Below, one piece after another: positions 46,095-54,288 of a DNA stretch of 64,000 nucleotides. The stretch comes from Gammaproteobacteria bacterium (GTDB lineage: Bacteria > Pseudomonadota > Gammaproteobacteria > Chromatiales > Chromatiaceae). A program made the translations under genes and the position numbers. Every line of letters starts with the position of its first letter. The first letter of the stretch is position 1. Below the pieces are notes generated by a model. The model worked only from the letters and a program-made list of their open reading frames with translations, was not told where the DNA came from and searched no databases. The stretch is from positions 1-64,000 of the forward strand of contig JAGRGY010000034.1 of NCBI GenBank assembly GCA_020445255.1. Reading direction: 5' to 3'.

Positions 46095-47175
46095 GGTGCT
46101 CGCGCGGCCGTCTGTGATCACGCATTGGGGCGCGCGTGAGTGGAACGCGTTCCTGCCGCTGGCGCGCAATGCGCGACTGCTCGGCCGGTGCCGCGCGCTG
46201 TTCGCCGCGCACGATCTCGCCGACGGGGTGCCGCAGCGCGTCGACGATCACCTGCGCGGCGCACTCACCCAGACGCATTATGTGCAGGGGCAGGCGCGTC
46301 GCGAGCTGCGTCACGTGGCGCGTTGCCTGGCGCGTGAGGGCATCCAACTGATGGCGTTGAAGGGGCTGGCCTACCTGGTCGCGGGGTTGCCACCGTCCGG
46401 CTGGCGCAACCTGTCGGACATCGACCTGATGGTGCGGCGCGCCGACATCGAGCGGGCCGAACAACTGCTGCACACCTGCGGATGGGTCGCGAGCGGTGAA
46501 CATGACACCTACGACGAACACTATTACCGCGACTGGATGCACGAGGTGCCGCCGCTCCGCCATCCGGCGCGCGCGGTCGAGGTCGACGTGCATCACAATC
46601 TCTCGCCGCCGGTGAGCCGCACGCAGATCGATGCCGACAAGTTGTGGGATGCGGCAAGCGAGTACACGGATGAATTCGGCACGCGCGTGTTCGTGCTCGA
46701 ATCTGCCGACCTGCTGCTGCACAACGCGATTCATCTGTTCATGAACGACGAACTGCGCGGCGGCCTGCGCGACGTGGTCGATTTCCGCGACCTGTACGAA
46801 CACTTCGACGCCGCCGAGGCGGGGTTCGCCGAACGTCTCGTGGCGCGCGCGACCGAACTCGGCTGCGGGCGGGCACTGTACTATGCGGCGCGCGCGGCGC
46901 AACGTTTCGCCGGGCTGCGCACCGCAACCGAATTCGATCAGGCGCTGTCCCGGTTTGCACCGTCGGCGCCGGCGGCCGCGCTGATGGACCGGTTGACCGC
47001 GGCGGTGTTCGCGCCGCGTCGCCCCGGCATGAAACGCGATGCACTGGCGGTGCAGGCGCTGTTCATCCGTTCGCACTGGATACGCATGCCGCCGTTGATG
47101 CTGATCCGACATCTCGCCCATAAGGCGTTTCTGTCGCGCCGCCAGCGCGTGGCCGAAGGCGACCTGCCGGGTTGA
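46078..47175 (+). CDS. NTP_transf_5-type nucleotidyltransferase
   Basis: A 365-residue protein of the uncharacterised nucleotidyltransferase family: LMALKGLAYLVAGL, then the metal-binding WRNLSDIDLMVRRADIERAE (Asp114/Asp116), then EVDVHHNLSPP with further ligands. Members accompany HprK-type kinases in lasso-peptide and HPr-rel-A clusters. The reaction is not established; transfer of a nucleotide or phosphate to a protein or peptide is inferred. Its start overlaps the kinase gene, and its stop touches the HAD gene's region. Confidence 0.82.
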   Translation: MNLLNEVLARPSVITHWGAREWNAFLPLARNARLLGRCRALFAAHDLADGVPQRVDDHLRGALTQTHYVQGQARRELRHVARCLAREGIQLMALKGLAYLVAGLPPSGWRNLSDIDLMVRRADIERAEQLLHTCGWVASGEHDTYDEHYYRDWMHEVPPLRHPARAVEVDVHHNLSPPVSRTQIDADKLWDAASEYTDEFGTRVFVLESADLLLHNAIHLFMNDELRGGLRDVVDFRDLYEHFDAAEAGFAERLVARATELGCGRALYYAARAAQRFAGLRTATEFDQALSRFAPSAPAAALMDRLTAAVFAPRRPGMKRDALAVQALFIRSHWIRMPPLMLIRHLAHKAFLSRRQRVAEGDLPG

Positions 47176-47195
47176 CGCAAACCGGCCCCATTGCG

Positions 47196-47897
47196 ATGTT
47201 CGGGCACGTACGCGCGATCTGCTTCGACCTCGACGACACGCTGTGGCCGTGTGTGCCGGTGATCCGCGCGGCCGAGGCGCACTGCTATGCGTGGCTGCAG
47301 CGCGAGGCGCCGCGCCTGACCGAGCGCTACGCCCCCGACGATCTGCGCGCGCATCGCATCGAGTTCGGTCGGCGTCAACCGCAGATCGCGCACGATCTGA
47401 GCGAGGTGCGGCTACGGTCGCTGGCCGCGCTGCTCGAGGATGCGGGTTACCCCGTCGCGCTCGCGCGCGGTGCCAACGATGCATTTCGTGACGCGCGCAA
47501 CCGCGTAACACCCTACCCCGACGTGCTCGACGGCCTCGCGCGCCTGCGCGGCCGTTACACGCTGGTATCCGTGACCAACGGCAATGCCCAGATCGAACGC
47601 ACCCCGCTGCATGCCAGCTTCGACCTGTCGCTGACCGCCGCCGAGGTCGGCGCGGCGCGGCCGGACCCGGCGATGTTCCACACCGCGAGCGCACACACGG
47701 GGGTGCCGCTCGAGGCCTTCCTGCACGTCGGCGATGACCCCGAACGCGACGTCGAGGCCGCGCGCAGGGTCGGGATGAGCACGGTGTGGGTCAACCGCGA
47801 TGACAATTCGTGGCCGCCGCATCTGCGGCCGGCGGACCTCGAGGTGCACGACCTGGCCGGTCTGGTTGAAAATCTCGACCAATCGCCTAGTGTGTGA
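47196..47897 (+). CDS. HAD family hydrolase (YigB-like)
   Basis: A 233-residue HAD phosphatase starting MFGHVRAICFDLDDTLWPCV (nucleophile DLDDT), with VSVTNGN, GAARPDPAMFHTASAHTGV and HVGDDPERDVEAARRVGMST. It resembles E. coli YigB, a flavin mononucleotide-type phosphatase, but the substrate here is unknown. A TTG eight codons upstream overlaps the nucleotidyltransferase stop, so it may be translated with the HPr-rel-A genes. Confidence 0.88.
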   Translation: MFGHVRAICFDLDDTLWPCVPVIRAAEAHCYAWLQREAPRLTERYAPDDLRAHRIEFGRRQPQIAHDLSEVRLRSLAALLEDAGYPVALARGANDAFRDARNRVTPYPDVLDGLARLRGRYTLVSVTNGNAQIERTPLHASFDLSLTAAEVGAARPDPAMFHTASAHTGVPLEAFLHVGDDPERDVEAARRVGMSTVWVNRDDNSWPPHLRPADLEVHDLAGLVENLDQSPSV

Positions 47898-47917
47898 GGC
47901 CAACCCGGGATGTACGC

Positions 47918-49210
47918 ATGGGCAATGATCGCCACCCACTCCAACACCAGATGAAGATCTACGGCCCCGCCGCGCTGCTGGTGCTCGCCGCGTTCGTGCT
48001 TGCTTACCAGTTCATCAAGCCGGCGCCGCCGGACCGTGTCGTCATGGCGACCGGTGGCGTCGACGGTGCCTACCATGCCTTCGCGAAGCGCTATGCCGAA
48101 CGCCTGGCGCGCGAGGGCATCACGCTCGAACTGCGGCCGACTGCGGGTTCGGTGGAGAATGTGCGCCTGTTGCGCAGCGGCGAGGTGTCGCTGGCGCTGG
48201 TGCAGGGCGGCGTCGACGACGCCGACAGCGCGTCGACCGATCTGCTGTCGCTCGGCAGCGTCTACTACGAACCGCTGTGGCTGTTCCATCGCCGCGAGTC
48301 GGCGATCGAGGACATGCGTGATCTCGCCGGTCGGCGCATCGCGGTCGGGCGACCGGGATCGGGCACGCGCGCGCTGGTGTCGCGCCTGCTCGCCGACAAT
48401 GCGGTCGCCGAAGACGACAACTGGGTCGGTGTCGGAGGCGGTGACGCCGTCGATGCCCTGATCAACGGTCGCATCGACGCCGCGTTCCTGGTGATCTCGG
48501 CGCAGAGCCCGCTGATCGCACGCCTGCTGCGCACGCCCGACGTGGTGCTGGCCGACTTCACGCGTGCCGATGCCTATGCCCGCCGCTACCCCTATCTGAG
48601 CACGCTGCTGCTGCCGCGCGGCGTCGTCGATCTCGGTGCCGACATCCCGGCGCGCCCGGTGCACCTGCTCGCACCGGCCGCCAACATCGTCGTGCGGCAC
48701 GATCTGCACCCGGCCGTCATCCAGCTGATGATGCAGGCAGCCAGCGACGTGCATCGTCGCGGCGGCTGGTTCGAGCGCAACGGTGAGTTTCCCAAACCCG
48801 AGCTGTTGGCCTTTCCGCTCAGCGACGAGGCCGACCGCTTCTACAAGAACGGGCCGCCGTTCCTGCAACGCTACCTGCCGTTCTGGGCCGCGTCGCTGGT
48901 CGATCGTCTGAAGGTGATGCTGCTGCCGCTGCTGGTGTTGCTGTTCCCGCTGGTCAAGGTCATGCCGCCGATCTACACCTGGCGCATGCGCGCGCGCATC
49001 TATCGCTGGTACGACGAACTCGAGAACGCGGAGATGCGCCTGGGCAGCGGCAAACAGGACGCCGCGGGCGTGCGCGCCGATCTCGACCGCATCGAGGCCG
49101 AGGTGCAGCGCGTCAAGGTGCCGCTGTCGTTCACCGACCAGCTGTACCAGCTGCGCCAGCACATCGAACTGGTGCGCCGGCGCATCCATGCGGGCGACAC
49201 GCGCGGCTGA
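47918..49210 (+). CDS. TAXI family TRAP-type solute-binding protein with C-terminal membrane tail
   Basis: A 430-residue protein: an N-terminal membrane anchor or uncleaved signal (MKIYGPAALLVLAAFVLAYQ), then a TAXI binding domain (VVMATGGVDGAYHAFAKRYA, VSLALVQGGVDDADSASTDL, IAVGRPGSGTRALVSRLLAD), and after about residue 310 a hydrophobic hairpin (LKVMLLPLLVLLFPLVKVMP) and a helical coiled tail. Typical TAXI proteins lack this tail and sit beside a TRAP permease; none is present here. It is probably a membrane-bound sensor or binding protein. Confidence 0.85.
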   Translation: MGNDRHPLQHQMKIYGPAALLVLAAFVLAYQFIKPAPPDRVVMATGGVDGAYHAFAKRYAERLAREGITLELRPTAGSVENVRLLRSGEVSLALVQGGVDDADSASTDLLSLGSVYYEPLWLFHRRESAIEDMRDLAGRRIAVGRPGSGTRALVSRLLADNAVAEDDNWVGVGGGDAVDALINGRIDAAFLVISAQSPLIARLLRTPDVVLADFTRADAYARRYPYLSTLLLPRGVVDLGADIPARPVHLLAPAANIVVRHDLHPAVIQLMMQAASDVHRRGGWFERNGEFPKPELLAFPLSDEADRFYKNGPPFLQRYLPFWAASLVDRLKVMLLPLLVLLFPLVKVMPPIYTWRMRARIYRWYDELENAEMRLGSGKQDAAGVRADLDRIEAEVQRVKVPLSFTDQLYQLRQHIELVRRRIHAGDTRG

Positions 49211-49385
49211 ACGGCGCCTTCAACGACCGGGCCGTACCGGCGCCGGCACCCTGCGTCCCTGCGGTGCCGGCTGTCGCGACAGCGGGTCGTCGCGTCCCCG
49301 GCGCGACGATCGGCAGGAACCGACCCGCCGTGCGCGCACCGGGCCCGTCGAGGCCCAACGCCGGGCCACGACCGTTTTCGCGCGG

Positions 49386-49664
49386 TCAGTGACCGCTCAG
49401 GAACAGGTGCACCCCGTAGCTGACATCGTCGTAATCCGGCCCGTAGTCCGGCTGGTAGACGCGATATTCGTGGCGCTCGTGTTTCCAATGCCCGCGATGG
49501 TGTCCGCGGTCGTGGTGGCGGTAGTGGCCATGGTGACGCACCTCGTGGCGGGCATGATCGCGCCAGCCGTCGCCACGGCCGTCGTAGCCATGCGCCATCG
49601 CCGAGCCCGACAGGGCGGCGCCGACTGCCAGCACGCTGGCGATTGCAAGGGTCTGGATCTTCAT
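49386..49664 (-). CDS. Small exported His-rich protein
   Basis: A 92-residue protein with a perfect ribosome site (AGGAGAG) and a signal peptide (MKIQTLAIASVLAVGAALSG, ending at AMA). The mature part is crowded with histidine and arginine (HHGHYRHHDRGHHRGHWKHE), followed by Tyr/Asp-rich YQPDYGPDYDDVSYG. Such proteins are often periplasmic metal binders (Ni, Zn or Cu) by composition. No family is recognised. It lies alone between two larger minus/plus units. Confidence 0.75.
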   Translation of the reverse strand: MKIQTLAIASVLAVGAALSGSAMAHGYDGRGDGWRDHARHEVRHHGHYRHHDRGHHRGHWKHERHEYRVYQPDYGPDYDDVSYGVHLFLSGH

Positions 49665-49795
49665 TTTGTGCTCTCCTGATAAATCGGTTCGGATCACGGC
49701 TGATCCTTGAGCACAACTGTGGGCCCCGGCGGCTGAACGGTCGCTGAATGCCGCACGCACCGGATTGTGAACGGATTCGCAGTGGCGTGCGGGCG

Positions 49796-51001
49796 TCAGA
49801 TCTCGCGCAGGCCCTCGGACGGCTCGATGCGCGCCGAACGCCAGCCGGCGAGTGCCGCGGCCAGCACGGCCGCGCCGACCGTGACCGCGAAGGCCATCAG
49901 ATAGTGCTGCGGCAGCAGCACACACACCTGCTGCCCGCTGGCGAGCTGGTCGACCAGCATGCCGTTGATCGTGTACGCGGCGCCGAAGTAGATCGCGACT
50001 GCCAGCAGCCAGCCGAGCACGCCGGTGTAAAGGGCCTGGGTGACCGGGAACCAGACGATGTCGCCGGTGCGGAAACCGACCAGGCGCAGCACCGACAGTT
50101 CCTTGCGCTTGCGGTCGACGTTGGCCCACAGGCTCGCGCCGAGTGACAGCGAGAAGCCGAACAGGCCGATCACGGCGATCGCCCAGTAGATCGCCGACAG
50201 GTTGCGGTCCATGCGCATGACCAGGTCGATGTCGGCCGCCTTGGTGCGCACCTCGATGCCCTGGCCGGTCAGGTCGTCCTTCAGGTTGTTCACGTCGTAG
50301 ATCGACTTCGCGTACAGCCGGAAGCCGGGATAGCTGCGCTGCTCGGCGGGCGGGTCGCCCTGCCAGCCGAGTTCCGGCACCGCGCGCCCGTCGCGGTACT
50401 CCTCGAGTGCCTCGACCAGGCGCGCGTCGGCGAACACGCCGTCGCGTGCGAATGCGGCAACCGGCGCCACCGCGGCCACGCTGAGATCGAGGTGCACGCG
50501 TTCCTTCCTGCCGCGGTAGTGGCGCACGATGCTGCCGTCGATGCGATCGCCGGCCTGCACCTGCAGGTGCTCGGCCGCGGCCTGCGACAGGATCACGTCG
50601 TTCATGCCGTCGGCGACCGGGCCGTCGGCCGGGAGCAGCGGGTCGCCGCGACCGGATGGGATCATCTCGGCCGGCAGGATGCGCGAGGCCTTGTCGCTGC
50701 TCAGGTCGATGGTCGCCGCGATGCTGCGCGTGCGCGGCACGACGAACGCCACGTCGGAGCGGCGCGCCATATTGCCGAACCAGTCGAGCGTGAAACGGCC
50801 GCTGCTGACCGGGCGCACCTCGCGGTTCTCGGGGTTCTCGACCAGTTGGTCGAGCATGCCGCCGACGATGCCGAACTTGAGCCCGAACAGCACCAGCATC
50901 GGTCCGAGCACGGCCGCCAGCGCGAGCACGAAGCAGCCCGACATCTGCCACTCGTGGCCGTAGTCGCGCGTGGCGAGACGCAGGATCTTCGTCAGACGCA
51001 T
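49796..51001 (-). CDS. ABC transporter permease (FtsX/MacB-like)
   Basis: A 401-residue protein: one N-terminal transmembrane helix, a large periplasmic domain (~45-265), then three helices with the FtsX pattern (LGASLWANVDRKRKELSVLR, LRLVGFRTGDIVWFPVTQAL, ALAGWRSARIEPSEGLREI). This is the MacB/LolC-type fold, used to move lipoproteins or peptides or to transmit force. It is paired with the ATP-binding gene 8 bases upstream. The substrate is unknown. Confidence 0.87.
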   Translation of the reverse strand: MRLTKILRLATRDYGHEWQMSGCFVLALAAVLGPMLVLFGLKFGIVGGMLDQLVENPENREVRPVSSGRFTLDWFGNMARRSDVAFVVPRTRSIAATIDLSSDKASRILPAEMIPSGRGDPLLPADGPVADGMNDVILSQAAAEHLQVQAGDRIDGSIVRHYRGRKERVHLDLSVAAVAPVAAFARDGVFADARLVEALEEYRDGRAVPELGWQGDPPAEQRSYPGFRLYAKSIYDVNNLKDDLTGQGIEVRTKAADIDLVMRMDRNLSAIYWAIAVIGLFGFSLSLGASLWANVDRKRKELSVLRLVGFRTGDIVWFPVTQALYTGVLGWLLAVAIYFGAAYTINGMLVDQLASGQQVCVLLPQHYLMAFAVTVGAAVLAAALAGWRSARIEPSEGLREI

Positions 51002-51008
51002 GGATGAC

Positions 51009-51770
51009 CTAGCCGTTGACGACGGTCTCGGTGGTCCGGCCGTCCTTGGAGCGATGGGTGTGGTGGGCGAGGCGACGCAGGCCCAGGCGCTTGATGTGGC
51101 GCCAGGCGTGGCTGGCGACCACCACGGTGATGTTGCGCTGCTCGGCCAGTTCGATGAACAGCGACATGATCTTCTCGGCCGCGAACGGATCGACCGACGC
51201 GGTCGGCTCGTCGGCGATCACGATCGACGGCTGGTGCGCGAGCGCGCGCCCGATCGCGACGCGCTGGCGCTCGCCGACCGACAGCGTCTCCGGCAGCTTG
51301 TCGAGGTGGCGCGCGATGCCGAGTTCGCGGGCGAGTGTCTCGACCGTGCCGTCGTCACCGAGGCCGAGCACGCCGCGCGACAGCGACATGTTGTCGCGCA
51401 CGGTCAGGTACGGCAGCAGACCGCCGGTCTGCATCACGTAGCCGATGTGGCGCTTGCGCAGGTCGCCGAGCCGGTTCATCTGGCGCTTCTTCCACATGTG
51501 TGCGATGTCGATCGCGTCGATATCGATATCGGGGCGGAAGCGGAACGCGGCGATGTCGCTCGGCTGCGCTATGAATGCGAGCATGTCGAGCAGCGTCGAC
51601 TTGCCGCAGCCGGATTCGCCTATCAGTGCGATCTTCTCGCCCTGTGTGATCTGCAGCGACGGCACGCGCAGCCGGAACGTGACGCCCTCCGACGCACGGT
51701 CGCGCACCACGTCACGCAGGTGGTAGACGATCGGCTTGGCCCTGTTGCGTGACTGAAAGACGTTTTCCAC
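51009..51770 (-). CDS. ABC transporter ATP-binding protein (partner of FtsX-like permease)
   Basis: A 253-residue ATPase with Walker A IALIGESGCGKSTLLDML, Q-loop GYVMQTGGLLPYL, signature TLSVGERQRVAIGRALAHQP and Walker B IVIADEPTASVDP. The signature reads LSVGE rather than LSGGQ. The start is uncertain: GTG at 51770 is chosen and GTG at 51839 is the alternative; no ATG exists. It forms a two-gene exporter with the permease downstream. Confidence 0.86.
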   Translation of the reverse strand: MENVFQSRNRAKPIVYHLRDVVRDRASEGVTFRLRVPSLQITQGEKIALIGESGCGKSTLLDMLAFIAQPSDIAAFRFRPDIDIDAIDIAHMWKKRQMNRLGDLRKRHIGYVMQTGGLLPYLTVRDNMSLSRGVLGLGDDGTVETLARELGIARHLDKLPETLSVGERQRVAIGRALAHQPSIVIADEPTASVDPFAAEKIMSLFIELAEQRNITVVVASHAWRHIKRLGLRRLAHHTHRSKDGRTTETVVNG

Positions 51771-52089
51771 GGCTCGTAACGGTTGTCCAGGCGGGTGCGA
51801 CGGCAAGCGCGCCAATGTACGCAAATGCGCGCCGCGCACCAGACCAAATTCATTTATGTGCGAACAAGGTCGGGTTTCGACAGCAGTTCACTGTCGCGTG
51901 GGCCCGAGGGGGGATTATGCCAAGTTGGCGGGCGGGGGAAGAAGAAAAGGTCTCGGTTCAACGCAATCCGACGCTGCCGCTGGCGGTTCTGCCCTTCGAG
52001 GTGTGCCGCCCCGTTCCCCGTTTGCGTCTGATGCCGCTGGCAGGCTAAAGTCGAAGGCGCCATGGATCGGCACACAAAGGACGAGGGCA
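51771..52089. other. Divergent intergenic region, no gene seen
   Basis: This 319-base gap separates the ABC exporter pair (minus) and the type I secretion operon (plus). It holds a small CGACAG/CTGTCG inverted repeat (51878-51883, 51891-51896) of unclear meaning. I see no convincing promoter, terminator or small gene. Confidence 0.5.
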
Positions 52090-54288
52090 ATGCCCCACAG
52101 CACGGAAAGCAACCGCATCGACACGGGTCTGGCGTGTCTCGTGCAGCTCGCACGATTCCACCATGTCGCGGCCGACCCGGCCCAGATCACCCATGTGCAC
52201 GGCGCTGAGACGCCGCTCGACAGTGGCGATCTCGTGCGCACCGGTCGGCGTCTCGGCCTGCGGGCACGGGCCGTCCGCAGCCACTGGAAACGCCTCGAAC
52301 GCACGCCACTGCCCGCGATCGCGCGGCACGTGGACGGCCGGTTCTTCATCCTGGCCGGCATCCGCGACGACAGGGTACTGATCCAGGATCCGCTCGAGCA
52401 ACGGCCGCTGACGCTGCCACGCGCGATGTTCGAACAGGCATGGTCGGGCGAGCTGATCCTGGTCGCGCGCCGTGCGGCCGCGCTTGTGGGCGACACGCAC
52501 TTCGGTTTTGCCTGGTTCGTACCGGCGATCCTCAAGTACCGCTCGCTGCTCGGCGAGGTGCTGGTCGCGTCGCTGTTCCTGCAGTTGTTCGCGCTGATCA
52601 CGCCGCTGTTCTTCCAGGTGATCGTCGACAAGGTCCTGATGCATCACGGTGTCACGACGCTGCACGTGCTGGCGGTCGGCCTGTTGGCCGTGTCCTTGTT
52701 CGAGGTGATCCTCGGTGGGCTGCGCAACTACGTATTCGCGCATACGACAAACCGGGTCGACGTGGTGCTCGGCGCGCGCCTGTTCGCGCACCTGCTGCGC
52801 CTGCCGCTGGCTTATTTCGCAGTGCGCCGGGTCGGTGATTCGGTGGCGCGCGTGCGCGAACTCGAGAATATCCGCCAGTTCATTACCGGCTCGTCGCTGA
52901 CGCTGGTCATCGACCTGCTGTTTACGCTGGTTTTTTTTGCCGTGCTGTATTGGTACAGCCCTTGGCTGACGTCCGTCGTTGCCGGTGCGATCCCGTTCTA
53001 CGTGGTGCTGTCGGCGGGTATCACGCCGATCCTGCGTCGGCGCCTCGAGGAACGCTTCCATCGCGGCGCCGAAAACCAGGCCTTCCTGGTCGAGGCGGTC
53101 GCCGGCATCGAGACGTTGAAGGCGATGGCGGTCGAGCCGCAGATGCAGCGGCGCTGGGAGGAGCAGCTCGCCGCTTACGTCGGGTCGAGTTTCAGGACGG
53201 CACACCTCGGCACCCTCGCCGCTCAGGCCGCGGCGTTCGTCAACAAGGTGACCGTGGTGCTGATCCTGTGGTTCGGTGCGACCTTGGTCATGCGCGGCGA
53301 TCTGTCGGTCGGCCAGCTGATCGCGTTCAATATGATCGCCGGACGAATCAGCGGACCGATCCTTCGCCTGGTGCAGCTTTGGCAGGACTTCCAGCAGGCC
53401 GGCATCTCCGTGCGACGCCTCGGCGACATCCTCAACGCGCCGACCGAACCCGGCCACAACCCGGGGCGCGCGGCGCTGCCGCAGCTGCGCGGCGCGGTCC
53501 GATTCGATCACGTCGGCTTCCGTTACGCGCTGGACCGTCCACCCGTGCTGAACGACCTGACGCTCGGCGTGCGACCGGGCGAGGTGATCGGCATCGTCGG
53601 TCGCTCCGGTTCGGGCAAGAGTACGCTGGCCAAACTGGTACAGCGGCTCTATGTGCCGGAAACCGGACGCGTGCTGATCGACGGCGTCGACCTTGCGCTG
53701 GTCGAACCGGCCTGGCTGCGACGCCAGATCGGCGTCGTGCTGCAGGAGAACTTCCTGTTCAACCGTAGCGTACGCGACAACATTGCGCTGGCCAGTCCGG
53801 GCATGCCGATGGAGCCGATCGTTGCTGCGGCGAAATTGGCCGGCGCGCATGACTTCATTCTCGAGATGGCCGAAGGCTACGACACGCCGGTCGATGAACA
53901 CGGCGCCAACCTGTCCGGCGGCCAGCGTCAGCGCATCGCGATCGCCCGCGCGCTGGTCGGCAATCCACGCATCCTGATCCTCGACGAGGCGACCAGCGCG
54001 CTCGACTACGAATCGGAACGCGTGATCCAGCGCAACATGCGCGCGATCTGCGCGGGACGCACCGTGTTCATCATTGCGCACCGGCTCAGTGCCGTGCGTC
54101 ATGCGGACCGGATCGTCGTTGTCGAGGGCGGCCGTATCGTCGAGCAGGGTAGTCACGACGTCCTTGTTGGCAAGGCCGGTATCTATGCGCAGTTGTACGC
54201 GATCCAGTCGGGTGCCGACGTCCATGTGAACGGCACTACGCACGACGCCGGGATCGGGGTGGATACGGCGCTCGGAGGTGGCGCATGA
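52090..54288 (+). CDS. Type I secretion ABC exporter (HlyB/LapB-type)
   Basis: A 732-residue fused exporter: an N-terminal C39-like domain (residues ~1-130, RIDTGLACLVQLARFHHVAA) without a peptidase Cys in the usual QCG context, so it probably binds rather than cleaves the substrate; six membrane helices (~140-440); and an ATPase domain with Walker A IVGRSGSGKSTLAKLVQ near 503, signature ANLSGGQRQRIAIARAL near 606 and Walker B ILILDEATSALD. It starts the operon that exports the giant RTX protein at 56256. Confidence 0.94.
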   Translation: MPHSTESNRIDTGLACLVQLARFHHVAADPAQITHVHGAETPLDSGDLVRTGRRLGLRARAVRSHWKRLERTPLPAIARHVDGRFFILAGIRDDRVLIQDPLEQRPLTLPRAMFEQAWSGELILVARRAAALVGDTHFGFAWFVPAILKYRSLLGEVLVASLFLQLFALITPLFFQVIVDKVLMHHGVTTLHVLAVGLLAVSLFEVILGGLRNYVFAHTTNRVDVVLGARLFAHLLRLPLAYFAVRRVGDSVARVRELENIRQFITGSSLTLVIDLLFTLVFFAVLYWYSPWLTSVVAGAIPFYVVLSAGITPILRRRLEERFHRGAENQAFLVEAVAGIETLKAMAVEPQMQRRWEEQLAAYVGSSFRTAHLGTLAAQAAAFVNKVTVVLILWFGATLVMRGDLSVGQLIAFNMIAGRISGPILRLVQLWQDFQQAGISVRRLGDILNAPTEPGHNPGRAALPQLRGAVRFDHVGFRYALDRPPVLNDLTLGVRPGEVIGIVGRSGSGKSTLAKLVQRLYVPETGRVLIDGVDLALVEPAWLRRQIGVVLQENFLFNRSVRDNIALASPGMPMEPIVAAAKLAGAHDFILEMAEGYDTPVDEHGANLSGGQRQRIAIARALVGNPRILILDEATSALDYESERVIQRNMRAICAGRTVFIIAHRLSAVRHADRIVVVEGGRIVEQGSHDVLVGKAGIYAQLYAIQSGADVHVNGTTHDAGIGVDTALGGGA

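Noticed and set aside
46018..47694. A 558-codon minus-strand frame opposite the nucleotidyltransferase and HAD genes
   Set aside because: The plus-strand proteins carry clear catalytic motifs; this frame is a shadow.
44239..47897. A lasso-peptide biosynthetic cluster
   Set aside because: There is no asparagine-synthetase-like cyclase, transglutaminase-like protease or short precursor; only the tailoring-type kinase, transferase and PqqD-like domain are present.
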